From Zarea fungicola (taxonomy: Eukaryota > Ascomycota > Sordariomycetes > Hypocreales > Cordycipitaceae), in NCBI GenBank assembly GCA_900169235.1, contig FWCC01000240.1, positions 57,393 to 121,392 of the forward strand: 64,000 nt of DNA, read 5' to 3'. Of the stretch, positions 32,566 through 43,179 are shown in pieces; the first letter of the stretch is position 1, and the number at the start of each line of letters is the position of its first letter. Made by a program: the position numbers and the translations under genes. The notes beneath the pieces are model-generated. The model did no database searches. It was not told the origin of the DNA and worked only from the letters and a program-made list of their open reading frames with translations.

Positions 32566-34296
32566 CTATGTCTGAATCACAAACCTCTCTTTATGCTCCT
32601 TGTATAATACCGAGCTGTCTAGGACTGTCCCACTCGACGACTGTATAAAATCAACCTTTAAATGATTCGCATCGTCTACCCGAATAGTCGCAAAGGCAAA
32701 AACTTCGGCATTGGAAAACTCAGTATATGGCTCCGGGTCACCCAAATTACTCAGCCCCTCGATGCTTCCCGCACCGCCGGTAATAATGTACATGGGCGCC
32801 TTGGGGTTGTTCATGCCCGCTGCATCGGCAGTGGAGTTGTACATGGGCAGGAAGCGCTGTGAGCTGTGCACATGGCCAAAGACGGCCAGATCGACGCCGT
32901 AGCGATAAAAGACGCTCTCAAAGGCTTGTTGGCACGGGATGCACCGCGCCCCGTTCCCCTGCTCCTTCTTCCGCGCGTACCACGGCCTGTGGCCCGCGAC
33001 GATGAGCCACGGCGTCACGGTGCGGTCGACAGAGGCCAAGTCGGCCTCGAGAAACTCGAGCTGCTGGTTGAGCGCGCCAAACGGCCCGCTGTCGAGGCCG
33101 GAGAAGCCGCCCACCTGATCCGGCGCATTGGGGAAATCGGTCTCGGTGTCGAGCATCGTGATGTGCGCCATGCCATACTCAAACGAGTACCAGAAGGGCG
33201 GGTTCGCGAGCAGCGTCGCCTTGTTGGCCTTGACGCGCGCAGTGTCGTTGGACGATGTGGAGTTGAACGCCGTGGGCATCATGTCGTCGAAGCGATGCAT
33301 GAAGTCGGTAAAGTTTCTCTGGCCGAGGGGACACTTGCGCGAAAAGTGCATGTCCTCCTTGCACGCGGCTTCATGATTGCCAGGGCTGACCATGTACGGC
33401 TTGCGGCCTGCCACTGGTGCCAACTGATCGTAAAACGACTCGAGAATGGCCTGGTAGGCAGCCGGCCCACGATTCTGGTTGGCCGTCCTGTAGGCCCAGT
33501 CATCGGCATAGGCCAAGTCGCCGGGGTGAATGACAAACTCATAGTCGTCCAGCATGTCTATGAGTCGCGCAATCGTCGTGTGGTTCATGGAAGGCTCAAC
33601 GGAGGGTGGGAGCTGGGCCCTTTTCTTCTGTCCAGCCTTGACTGTATACCCGTTTTCGCCATAGACGCCCAGGTCTGCCAAGGCCGTCATGGTGAATGGT
33701 GTCTTGTCTCCCGGCAGCCTGGCGCTCATAAACTGCGATACGGTAGAATTGGACGACATGACTTGGTAGTAATACGTTGTCGCCGGCTCTAAACCGCCTA
33801 TTGTCACTCTGTTTGACCAAGTGCGAGAGGTAGGGTACGTCTCGGAAATGGACGAGCATGCCTGCTTGTCGAGTTTATCCTCTGATGTGCCATACTGGAC
33901 ACATGGATGTGTCTGTTGCTTGAAGGTGTTCCACGATACCGAGACGCCTAAAATGATCAGAATTACCAATTTCAATAAAAAGAAATCAGTGTGGTGCTTA
34001 CTATTCGGTCCCTGAAATGCAAGGCGTTGTTGAACCGGCGTCACCAAATCAGCAGGACGCGAAGGATCAGAGCTGCTTGAGTTTGGGTTTGATGATGACG
34101 ATTTTTTCCGTAGAACAACAGGCAATACACTCGCGAGGACGACTGTAGTAACCAATGCGAATGCACCAAGTAGATACCAGAGCCGGAATTTTTTAATGTG
34201 CGTGATAGCTCGACTGCGGGCATTTGCGACCGGTGTCGGCGTCACCTTTACCTCTTCACTAGCCGTCTCATGGCCTGGCTCATTTTCTGTTGTCAT
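32566..34296 (-). CDS. Membrane-anchored purple acid phosphatase
   Basis: Two exons on the minus strand, 34296-34002 and 33947-32566, with a 54-base intron. The start is ATG 34296; the frame is open further upstream but without ATG. After a polar 40-residue head there is one membrane helix (WYLLGAFALVTTVVLASVLP) followed by basic residues and a Ser/Asn stalk, a type II anchor with the enzyme outside or in the secretory lumen. A fibronectin-like N-domain (VSVSWNTF..Y.V) precedes the metallophosphoesterase core, which shows ALADLG, PGDLAYAD, GNHE, VAGHRPWY and FGHVHSSQR, the full metal-ligand set. It is predicted to release phosphate from organic esters. Most fungal acid phosphatases of this family are soluble with a signal peptide, so the anchor is notable. 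Confidence 0.9.
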   Translation of the reverse strand: MTTENEPGHETASEEVKVTPTPVANARSRAITHIKKFRLWYLLGAFALVTTVVLASVLPVVLRKKSSSSNPNSSSSDPSRPADLVTPVQQRLAFQGPNSKHHTDFFLLKLVILIILGVSVSWNTFKQQTHPCVQYGTSEDKLDKQACSSISETYPTSRTWSNRVTIGGLEPATTYYYQVMSSNSTVSQFMSARLPGDKTPFTMTALADLGVYGENGYTVKAGQKKRAQLPPSVEPSMNHTTIARLIDMLDDYEFVIHPGDLAYADDWAYRTANQNRGPAAYQAILESFYDQLAPVAGRKPYMVSPGNHEAACKEDMHFSRKCPLGQRNFTDFMHRFDDMMPTAFNSTSSNDTARVKANKATLLANPPFWYSFEYGMAHITMLDTETDFPNAPDQVGGFSGLDSGPFGALNQQLEFLEADLASVDRTVTPWLIVAGHRPWYARKKEQGNGARCIPCQQAFESVFYRYGVDLAVFGHVHSSQRFLPMYNSTADAAGMNNPKAPMYIITGGAGSIEGLSNLGDPEPYTEFSNAEVFAFATIRVDDANHLKVDFIQSSSGTVLDSSVLYKEHKERFVIQT

Positions 34297-35695
34297 GACT
34301 TTGCCCAGCACGAGATATTGTCAATACTCCCTGTGATGCCTATTTCGGCACCGTCAAGCTTCTCAACTTCTATATGAGAGTCAGGTTTTTCATGGGCAGT
34401 CTGCATTTTTACTTCTCGGGGACTGAGGTTCGAGTCCAAGGGGGAAAAGGGCTGTGTAGACCCCACGCCTCCAAGTTTTAGCAACGAGCCTAGAACGTGA
34501 GACCCCTATGAGGCGCTCTAGCACAGCCGTAGTGCCGTTTTGCCGTTCTAACCGGGCAGCGTAGGGCAGCGTAGGGTTGGCAGGGCGAGAAGCCACTCTG
34601 CCCTGTGGCGATGATGATCCCTCACGCGAGCAGGTGTCCAATCAACCATGTCCAAAGATGTGAAACAGCTGGTCGATGAGGTTGCCGGCATCCAGCTCAT
34701 GGCAGTTATACTGCCGAGTTCCGGGACATGTCCTTGGCTTGTTCAGGGTCGAATTGGAGCCGGCGTATCAGGAGTCTATGATTTTCTCGCCAGCAGTCAG
34801 TTTGGCGATGCTTGCTGATGATGGGGAAGCCACTGTACGCGCGGACCCCTGTTCATTACTCGTAAGCCGCCAGCATGAATTTATGCCCAACTCCGTATTT
34901 TCAGCTACCACTCAAGCTATTCTTGTGCCATTTTCCATTCTAGGCTAGCGGTAAAGAGCTAATCTTTCCCGTCACCTCGATTTGCTGCCAAGATGATTGA
35001 TATCGTGGTCCACCTGCCGTATTCGATATTGTCCTTGACGATTCCTTATTTAGCTACAATGTACGGAGCACCGTCAATATCTTGCAGCTATTTGACAATG
35101 CGGTTGGGAATCCAGTACTGCTTACAATTCACATTATGCTACTTGATTGCATGGCACGCCAGTTACAGCGCAAGTGCATGCTACAGCGGCTTACCGGCAT
35201 ATGGTTGGCGAGATGGGCGAAAGCGATCAGAGTACAGGGGCGGGAAAGTCAGTTGATCATTACTTTGCCTTTAGGCGTCTAACAAAAAAATTGCCGTATC
35301 TCTTTGCCCGTCCGAGGGCTCCAGGTGCAGTCTGTCTGAACTGCGTTGCCAGACCGGCACGTCAGAAGTGCTCAAAATGAAATTATTCGGCATATCATAG
35401 CCTATAAATATGCAGCGAGTTTCTTCACAAGTTCGTCCACAGAATAGGGAAAAAAGGAATCATGTTGATTGAAAAAGCAACTGCTAAAGTGCTGCAGTGG
35501 TGTTGCTTGTGTGCCGTCAGCATAGACCCGCCCGCGACATCGCCAAGTCAGTTTTCTGCCGCCAAATTTTCTCACCATCAAGGTGCCTCTTGACACTCAC
35601 GCCACTTGCTTGGCGCGGATAGGGAAATATAAAAGGCTGGAGAATACGCTTAATCTAAACTCAATCTCCCCTTGGTTGATTAATTTTGGTTGGAA
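34297..35695. other. Intergenic region with possible coding relics
   Basis: The phosphatase promoter occupies the left end. Two plus-strand stretches look coding-like. 34648-34818 begins MSKDVKQLVDEVAGIQ and stops after 56 residues. 35018-35284 reads VFDIVLDDSLFSYNVR then NILQLFDNAVGNPVLL in one open frame without an ATG. Frames differ and I recognise no family. A tandem pair CAGCGTAGGG lies near 34560. The right end is the promoter of the methyltransferase. Confidence 0.35.
35626..35636 (+). promoter_or_regulatory. Probable TATA box of the N2227 methyltransferase
   Basis: AATATAAAAGG lies 60 bases before the ATG at 35696. Confidence 0.5.
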
Positions 35696-37249
35696 ATGGT
35701 GCAGCGCGATGACCTGCTACCTGTAGCTTTCGGGGGACTGCTCATTGGGCTTGTCATGATGGTTGCGCTCCCCTTCAACCTCCTCGTCTTTGGGGCGGTG
35801 GCGACACTCCTTGTCGGTATCTTTGGCTCGTTCTACGGAAACGACGCTGTGAGCAAGGTCAAGTCGACGCTCAACTCTACGCAGGTCTTTGCCGAGCAGA
35901 TTCCGGTGCGTACGGCAATGTCTGGAATTTGACAACTGGCGAAGCTAACGCGGATATAGTCGCAAACCACTCTGGATTCAGAGGATGCAATTGATGTACT
36001 CGAGAGCCTCAAGCGTTCTCAAGAAGCCTTTTCAGGCTCGAGGCACGAGGCAGAAGAGCAGAGATTGATGCAGGCGCTGAAGCGCGATAGCAATTGGTCC
36101 TCCACGCATCCGCGACACCGCCTGCTCGACGCGCTCTTTGGCTTCCAAAGCTACTATGAGCGCCAGCAGACTGAGCTGGAGCGGTTCCGTGGTCTATACA
36201 AACACGTCAGCAGGAAGCACAAGACGGTAAAAGCCACCCACTCCCCATTTAATGTTTTTTATAGGGGAAACCATTCGCTAACTATAATCCAGCTGCTGGA
36301 TCTCCATATCCAATACTCGACCAAGTTTGACCGCGTCGACGAGCACCTCGTCCTCAACCAGCTGCTCTGCGACAAGATTGTCAAAAACGCGTTGGAGTAC
36401 TACCAAATTCCTGCCAAAGAGCTCAAGAAGCACGGTGCGGAAATTGTTTCGTCTGGAAAGCGCGCCGAAAAGGTGTCCGTCTCGCAGGCCCTCAAGCACT
36501 ACGTACGCGACTGGACCACGTCGGGCACCGGGGAGCGCGAGGAGACGTTTCCTGCCCTTCTCGGCACTCTGGAAGAACTATTTCCCCATCGCAAAGAGCG
36601 CGAAACCCCGCTGCGCGTCCTGCTCCCTGGATCTGGCCTGAATCGCCTCGCGCATGAAGTTGCTCAGCTCGGCGGCTTCCAAGTCACGGCGAATGAGTGG
36701 TCCGCCTACATGAATATCGCCTACCGCTTTCTGGAAACATCTGCCGTCGCCAATTCCTCGTCATTCCACCCGTTTTCTGATACCTGGTCCCACCACATTA
36801 GCGAAGATGACATGATTCGCTCCATTAGCTTCCCCGATGCCGCTGTCGACAAGTCTGCCGTCCTTTTGGTTGAAGGCGACTTTACCACCGTCTTCAACCA
36901 CGAACTCGGGAGCTACGATGTTTTGCTGACGTATTTCTTCATCGACACGGCGCGCAACCTCATGACGTATTTCGACACCATTACCAAGCTGCTGAAACCG
37001 GGCGGATATTGGGTCAACCTGGGCCCGCTGCTGTACGGCACCGGCCCGATGGTGCAGCTTACCCTTGAGGAAATTATTTCCATTACAGAGACCATGGGCT
37101 ACGACTACATTGACACAAACGAAAAGTACGGCCCGCTGACGATTCCCGACCGCACCGTCCGCGGCATGAACGCCGTGTACAGCTTCAACGACAAGGCGCT
37201 TACTTCGAGTGCATACAAGGCACAATTTTGGGTAGCGAGAAAGCAGTAG
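35696..37249 (+). CDS. N2227/carnosine N-methyltransferase-like protein with membrane N-terminus
   Basis: Three exons, 35696-35905, 35960-36226 and 36293-37249, giving about 477 residues. Exon 1 starts MVQRDDLLP and carries two hydrophobic helices (GLLIGLVMMVALPFNLLVFG and VATLLVGIFGSF), which are not part of the usual soluble enzyme. Exons 2 and 3 hold the N2227 family: helical start (LKRDSNWSSTHPRHRLLDAL), the SAM site RVLLPGSGLNRLAHEVA, then NEWSAYMNIAYRF, DVLLTYFFIDTARNL and WVNLGPLLYG. The known family activity is SAM-dependent N-methylation of carnosine-like or histidine-containing substrates. The substrate in fungi is unclear. The second intron is 66 bases and has no stop, so a retained-intron form would stay in frame. 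Confidence 0.88.
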
Positions 37250-37331
37250 ATGAGAAAAGTCCACAGCCTGCAGAAGGCGGCAGAAAGAAAATAAATATAT
37301 AAAAAATTGCATTATAATCCCCGCAACTTGG

Positions 37332-38573
37332 CTAACCCTGTGCCTTGACACCAGCATCCCCAATTGGCACAATTACTGTGTAACTCATCGGATTGTCCTT
37401 TGGCTGCACTCCAGTAGATAACATCAACGGCGTCATCTCTCCATCCTCTGAAAACAGTAGCTGCGGCCGCTCCCGTCGAAAGAACTGAATCGCGCTCCCG
37501 TCCTCGTACGCAACCGTTGTGTCAAACGCGAGCGTCCTATCCCCAAACGTCCACGGACCCTTGTAGTGACGCGCATACGCATGGCGGCCGACCTTGGGCC
37601 CGCTGCCAAATCCGCCGTCTGCCTCGAGGGAGTGCATCAGGAGGTGAAAGGAGCCGCGCTTGTCGCGCCAGAGGAACGGATCCTCGTTGCCATTCGCAAA
37701 GATGGGGTCCTGCTGCATCTTGGTGTACGGGCCGCGGAAGCCCCCCTCCGCCACGGCCAGGTTGATCTGCTCCGCGCCGCTGCAGTTGTACGCACATCCG
37801 CGATACGCCAGCAACATTGCTGCTGGCGTCTTGCCTTTCCCTTGTCGCCCGTATCCATCACCACCACCATGTGCGTAGAGCGGAAAGGCAGAAGGATTCG
37901 TCACGTCGGCGTCCCAATCACTATTATCGTGGCCCGTAAAGATCTGCCCGACGTCCGTCCAGTTTCGTAGATCCTTGCTCGTCTTGAGCGAGATGCCGCT
38001 CTCGCCATTGTTTGTATTTCCCGGGCCACATGTAAAGTACTGCGTCGTGCAGCGCTCCGCCACCGCCACGGCCGTTTTGCACCCGATATAATACATCAGG
38101 TACGCCTCGTCGGCCGGACTATACACCACCGTCGGGTTGTGCGCAAACGTCCCCTCGACTTCCGCCGCAAAGGTATACGGCCCCGCGGCTCCCGTCCGTG
38201 ACTCGGCACGGATGACGCGCGAGTACGGCGCCCAGTAGTCCAGCCCGCAGCCGTGCGTAAACTCGGACGCAAAGAGGTGGTACAGCCCGCGATCGGCCGG
38301 GTCGTGCACGATACGCGAGCACCACGAAGACGTGCCCTCAGCCGTGAGGTTGTACCCACTGTGCACCTTGGCCGGTCGGACATCGAGTGCGCCGCAGTCT
38401 GGGCCCGTCCAGCCTGCGTCGCAGGCACAGATACCTGTGCGAGTATTGCAGAGGCCGTTGAGGCTGCAGTCTTCGTCGACGGTGCAGCTGTAGGTCGCCG
38501 CGCCGGCGAGGGAGCTGAGAGCGAGCAGGCGGGGCAGCGCCAGACGTGCCGTTTTGAACAGGCCCTTCATCAT
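37332..38573 (-). CDS. Secreted EGF-like plus five-bladed propeller protein (GH43-like)
   Basis: A single exon of about 413 residues. The start is ATG 38573 (or 38570), because it gives a clean signal peptide (LALPRLLALSSLAGAA); an in-frame ATG at 38651 would bury it. Residues 29-62 are an EGF-like module with six cysteines (CTVDEDCSLNGLC..CACDAGWTGPDC). The remainder resembles the beta-propeller of glycoside hydrolase families 43/62: repeated HNPTVVYSP, YLMYYIG, SLKTSKDLRNW, DVTNPSAFP, NEDPFLW. An acidic set (D of DPAD, D of NEDP, E of YEDGS) could be catalytic but is not proven. It probably acts on cell-wall or matrix glycans. The gene is convergent with the methyltransferase, 82 bases apart. 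A TATAAA lies about 130 bases upstream. Confidence 0.85.
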   Translation of the reverse strand: MMKGLFKTARLALPRLLALSSLAGAATYSCTVDEDCSLNGLCNTRTGICACDAGWTGPDCGALDVRPAKVHSGYNLTAEGTSSWCSRIVHDPADRGLYHLFASEFTHGCGLDYWAPYSRVIRAESRTGAAGPYTFAAEVEGTFAHNPTVVYSPADEAYLMYYIGCKTAVAVAERCTTQYFTCGPGNTNNGESGISLKTSKDLRNWTDVGQIFTGHDNSDWDADVTNPSAFPLYAHGGGDGYGRQGKGKTPAAMLLAYRGCAYNCSGAEQINLAVAEGGFRGPYTKMQQDPIFANGNEDPFLWRDKRGSFHLLMHSLEADGGFGSGPKVGRHAYARHYKGPWTFGDRTLAFDTTVAYEDGSAIQFFRRERPQLLFSEDGEMTPLMLSTGVQPKDNPMSYTVIVPIGDAGVKAQG

Positions 38574-39731
38574 GTAACCTTGGTTTGAGGTTGATGCGTC
38601 GATTGATTCCGTGAGCCAGTCAACGATGCCAGAAAGGGTGGTGGTGAGCATGATGCAGACGTCCGACCCAGCCTGGGTCGACGCGGGGAACTCGACCTTT
38701 TCTTTATAATGTCTCAATGCTCTCAATGCTACTCTAACAGATAGATTTCTCCGTCTTTCTACCTGTTCTGCCGTTTCTTGAACTGATCTTCACGCATGTC
38801 ACCATACTTTGTGTTAGCATTGCACATCACGATACGACCGAAGAAAATGAGCGGGGGACTAGCCGACGGATATTTACGGGTCTACGAATACAGTTTCAAT
38901 GACGGAAGACATATCACCAGCCCGGAGCACACGATGAACAATCTTGCTAATGTTGAGCAAGCCTTGGGGATGCTGGAGATACAACTAGAATGGATATCCC
39001 ATTATTATTAATTTTAATAATTTCCCTGAATTACACCGCTGGTGCCACCTCATGTAGCAACCACACACTTACACCGTCCTCTGCCTCTGACGCTAATAAT
39101 CACACTATTACTCAACTGATCTCTCGTTACGCCAAGACGTTGCATTATTTAGAAAACCCTGCCCCTGGCCAAGCCACAATGAATAGAGTCATGTATCCCC
39201 TGTCATCTGCAAGCCTACGGTAGTGCATAGCGCCGACATGGCACCATTTGATGCAGGTTTAGTCACGAGACAGCTGTCCCAAAGAGGAAGCTCATCTCTA
39301 TCCATACCAGGGCAGATAAGAATCATTTGCCATCTACTCAATACTTGAGAGGTACTTGTCCTGCAGGCCCATGCAGTGTTTATTCGCACTGTGCCGCCAA
39401 TCTCTTGTAATATCCCTCAACCCCGGTTCACACCCTCCCTGCTACAGAAGTGGGAGGGACATGGCCGAAAGAAGACGGACGGACCTTTGCTGTCAACACC
39501 ATTGCGGAACCGGTGTGGAAATACCAAGTGCGCAATTTCCATCCTACACTATACTACATCCCACCCCATGCTAAGCCATCTGCAGGTGGAAAAGGCAGCT
39601 ATTCATTCCAAGGACGTATTGTGTAGAGATTCAATTTACAGACTTGGTACAGATGACTGGATACTATTATCTAAGAATATGTACTGCGTAACGTCATCTA
39701 TTCATGCTCTCGTCATAAAAAAAAGAAAGAC
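38574..39731. other. Intergenic region between propeller protein and phospholipase C
   Basis: The left end is the propeller-gene promoter, including minus-strand TATAAA at 38703-38708. A short open frame with a signal-like start is listed at 38990-39223. The rest shows nothing. Confidence 0.5.
38990..39223 (+). CDS. Possible small secreted protein, doubtful (77 aa)
   Basis: ATG 38990 gives MDIPLLLILIISLNYTAGA, a credible signal peptide, followed by 58 residues rich in Ser, Thr and Asn with a single cysteine. There are no introns and no clear TATA box. A chance open frame is about as likely. Confidence 0.22.
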   Translation: MDIPLLLILIISLNYTAGATSCSNHTLTPSSASDANNHTITQLISRYAKTLHYLENPAPGQATMNRVMYPLSSASLR

Positions 39732-41766
39732 TTAGTTTGGGTAGTTGACGCTAAAGAGCTGCCAGTATCCAGGCTGCTTGCCCGCCGACGGAGCACCAGT
39801 GAGGCCAGCGCCGCCCCAGTACTCGCTCTCGTCCTTCTTGAGTAGCGTGTACCCTTTGCTGGGGGTAAATTCAATCGTAAAGACGGCAGCCTTGGTCTTG
39901 TCGTCGCACAGCGTGCCGTCGGCGCAAATGTACGAGCCGCACGCCACATTGGTAATGGTAAAGTCGTTGCCACCGAGCTGCACCACATGCACGACCCAGC
40001 GCTGGGCTTTTTTATCGTGCTTGGGGCTCGCAGCCTGAAGGACAGGCTTCTTCTTGCCGGCACACTTCATGGCCGCGAGGGCCTTTCCGCCCGTCTCAAA
40101 GGTCAGGTAGCGGCCCTCGGTGAGCCTACCGCGGACGGGCTTGAAGCCGGCGCCGACGACGGTGGCCATGTCCTGGATGGCGGCGGGGCCGGTGTACGGT
40201 GCGGGCGGCTGGATGTTCTTGTAGGTGGCCTGGCAGTGCTCGGCGCCGTCCCAGTTGCCCTTGGCGTCCTTGTGGGGGACGGGCGTCTCGGGCAGGTCGA
40301 CCACGGCAAAATCCGGGTTGGCAAAGTCAAAGGCGTTGACGAGGTCGCCCATGTTGGCGCGGCGCCAGGGAACCATCTCGTCCGTCTTGACGTCGCGGCC
40401 CTTGGCGGCCTGCCACTTCTCGAGGAAGAGGATCTGCGAGTTGTGGTCGGTGTGCTCGGTGTAGACGCCGCCGTTGCGCGTCCAGGGGGAGACGATGAGG
40501 AAGGGGACGCGGAAGCCCGGGCCGGTAAAGGTGTAGCCGACCTGGTTGTAGGGGTCCTGAATCCACTCGCCGGCGGTGCCGGGGGGTGAGCGGAAGGGAT
40601 CGACGTGGTCGGCCCAGCCGCCCGTCTCGTCGTAGGACACAATCAGGGCCGTCTTGTTGTACTTGGGCGACTTGACAATGGCGTTGGCAATCTCGCGCTG
40701 GAGCCAGCCACCGTCGCGGGGGGAGTAGGGGGGATGCTCGGACAGCTCCGTGGGGCCAATGATGTAGGAGAGCTCGGGGAGGGTGCCGTTGGCAGCCTGT
40801 GCAAAGAAGGTGTCCATGGACAGGCCAACCATGCCCTTTTGGTTCAGAGGCGAGCCGGCGGGAGCGTCCTGGAACTGACCGAACCAGGCATATGGGTTGT
40901 CGTCAAAGTTGTCGGCGTCCTGGTAGACGGACCAAGAGACGCCGGCCTTTTCAAACATTTCACCAGTAGTCTTCCACTTGAGAGGGTAGCAGTTGATACC
41001 ACCAGACTCGCAGCCGGGGGTCTCATTGTTATCGATGTAGGGGTTTCCACCTTGGTCCGGCTTCTGGGGGCTGCCGGGGTTGTTGATGGAGCCTGAGATC
41101 CAAGTGACTCTGTTGGGGTTGGTAGAGGCGACGACACCTTCCTAAAGGGTTGTTAGAGACTGATAATAAGTAGATAATAGGATAATTAGCAGGGAGACAA
41201 GAAATGAGGTGGTCATACCTGGTACATGTCACCGACGACCCAGCCATTGGCAATGGCCCATTGGACAGGAATGTCCTTTTCTTGGTAGTAGCCAATGCTA
41301 TAAACGGTGTTGTTGACGGCCCAGTGGTCATTGGTACCATGGTTCCATGCAGCCTGGTTCTCATACCAGCTGTTGCTGCCAGAGTGCATGCACTGGGTAG
41401 ATTCTTCGTAGTCGCCGCCGAGATAGTTGATGTACCAGGGGTTGATATGGTCAGCCTGGGTCGTCATCTGGGGCGTCACGACCTGGTTCCAGACAGGTTT
41501 GTTTCCGTTCATCTGGAGGTTGGCATCGGCAAAGCCACGAACACCAGGCATGGTGCCAAAGTAGTGGTCAAAGGCGCGATTCTCTGCGTAGTTGTCTTAG
41601 CCACTTACACGCCAAGACACGGCCCGGATCTACGCCAGGATTGAGCACACGTACCCTGCATGAAGAGGACGACATGGTCAATGTCAGCCAGGCTACCGGC
41701 CTTGACGGTCTGGGACCAGTAAAACAGCGCAGTGGCCGCGGAGGCAGCAATGCGGATGGCACTCAT
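39732..41766 (-). CDS. Secreted phospholipase C (phosphoesterase family), paralogue B
   Basis: Three exons on the minus strand, 41766-41655, 41583-41219 and 41141-39732, give about 628 residues. ATG 41766 aligns with the start of the other paralogue; an in-frame ATG at 41808 would add 14 hydrophobic residues. After the signal peptide come VVLFMQENRAFDHYFGTMPG, GPTELSEHPP, YDETGGWADHVDPF and TDHNSQILFLEKW, the same catalytic and metal blocks as the 255-2471 gene. The two proteins align over their whole length but are clearly diverged, and B has lost or never had three of A's introns. The C-terminal domain contains an extra cysteine pair (VACGSYICADGTLC). Predicted extracellular phospholipid hydrolysis. 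Confidence 0.92.
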
Positions 41767-43179
41767 GATGAAGGGGAGGCACAGCGGCAGGATGAGTTGG
41801 AGCAACATCACGGGCAACCTTGGGCGGCCGCACCAGGACGGCTACATATATGACAAACTGTACTGGTACGAGTTGCGGTGGTATCTAAAAACGTGCGTCG
41901 GCGGCTCCAACCCAACCATCGGAGCTCGTACGGCTGTCGACTCTGACTGTTGGTAGCACGATGCTTCCAGGAACACGACAGTGGTTCGGTGGAGGAGGTG
42001 AGGGGGAGCTGGCCGGGCCGGCAGAGGAGAAGCGAACCATGTAACATAGAAGGCTATCCAATCCAGTCACCAGGGCAGTCCATGTGGTAATGGATAGAAT
42101 ATGGAGTGCATATATGGGGTGGAGTCTGATAAGATGAAGGATGTGCGGCAATGGGAGGAGGGCCGGGTTGTCTGGCCGGAGTAAACGTAGTCGGTAGATG
42201 CCGTACACAAGTGGTTGGGTACTTGCAACTGCGACCTAAATGGCAGGCGTCCGAGGTACCCAGAGAAGTGCAGTGGTGTTTTAGCGGAGAGGTCCACGGC
42301 AACACGGCAGTAGCCCACGTTTTACCAAGAAGAAGAAAAAGAAATCAAAATGGTTCAAACGCCACTCGGCGATTAGCTCTGGTCGACATTGTAATTGGTT
42401 TATTCATCCAGGCAAATGCTGCGGGTTATCCGTCAAGGGCGTATACAACTCCTTACAAGGCCAGTGGGGGCTCCGGACCAAGACAATATAGGGATGTAGG
42501 GCTGCTGATCGGTGGGCAGCAGCGCTATACGGTCAGTGGGCTCAAAGACCCGCAGAGGCCTACAGCCTACTGGGAAGGCCTAAACAAGCCTAAACAAAGC
42601 CTTCGACGGCGGGGAACCTGCTCCATTGTCCAGGGCCTAAACGGCTCAGTACAAGGTACGACAAACTGCAGTGGGCGGCCACAAGTTTAGCGGGATCTAG
42701 TGGCCCCGTAGCCTCTTTTTACATCCCCTGCTAGCGGCCACAAGCGGCCAGCCAGTGGGATTCTCCAGCACACGTGTGCCAGAAACAGCCAACCTTTGGG
42801 GGCTCGTGGGGGCCTATGGGGCTCACCTGGTCCGGCATCTGCATCCTGTCTGCAGCTGCAAACTACACCAACCTATACAAACGGGCCAATTTCCAATGCC
42901 GGCCATCCATTCAACGCCGCAATGTCACTCTGCATCGAATCCTATACCGAGGGCCATGTCGTCACATCCCGGAACCTCTCACGGGAAAAAAAGAAGGAAA
43001 AAATCCCGCGTGGCCCCACGATGTGACCAATACTTTCGACCACCAACGCCTAGCAAGCCGACATGTGTCTGCGGCCAGCTTCCTTCTTGGGTAGCCGCGC
43101 TCACATGTTCCTGTCGTTTCTGTCTAGTTAAGTTAGCGTTGCATAGGCTATTTGTCTTGTAGCCGCGTTTCATCTCAAC
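41767..43179. other. Intergenic region between phospholipase C and multicopper oxidase
   Basis: Divergent promoters. The left 500 bases belong to the phospholipase. An open frame at 42151-42690 has no protein character. Around 42560-42750 there are short repeats of AGGCCTAAACA and of GCGGCCACAAG. No gene supported. Confidence 0.5.

Noticed and set aside
32866..33792. Plus-strand open frame of 308 codons under the acid phosphatase
   Set aside because: Antisense of a fully recognised enzyme, no domain of its own.
34425..34445. tRNA T-loop-like word GGTTCGAGTCC
   Set aside because: Flanking bases do not form a T stem or acceptor stem.
36227..36292. Reading through the second intron of the methyltransferase as coding
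   Set aside because: Consensus GTAAAA..CAG ends, and the encoded stretch breaks a conserved helix of the family; kept as a possible retained intron only.
42151..42690. 179-codon plus-strand open frame
   Set aside because: Irregular composition, spans the phospholipase promoter, no domain or start context.
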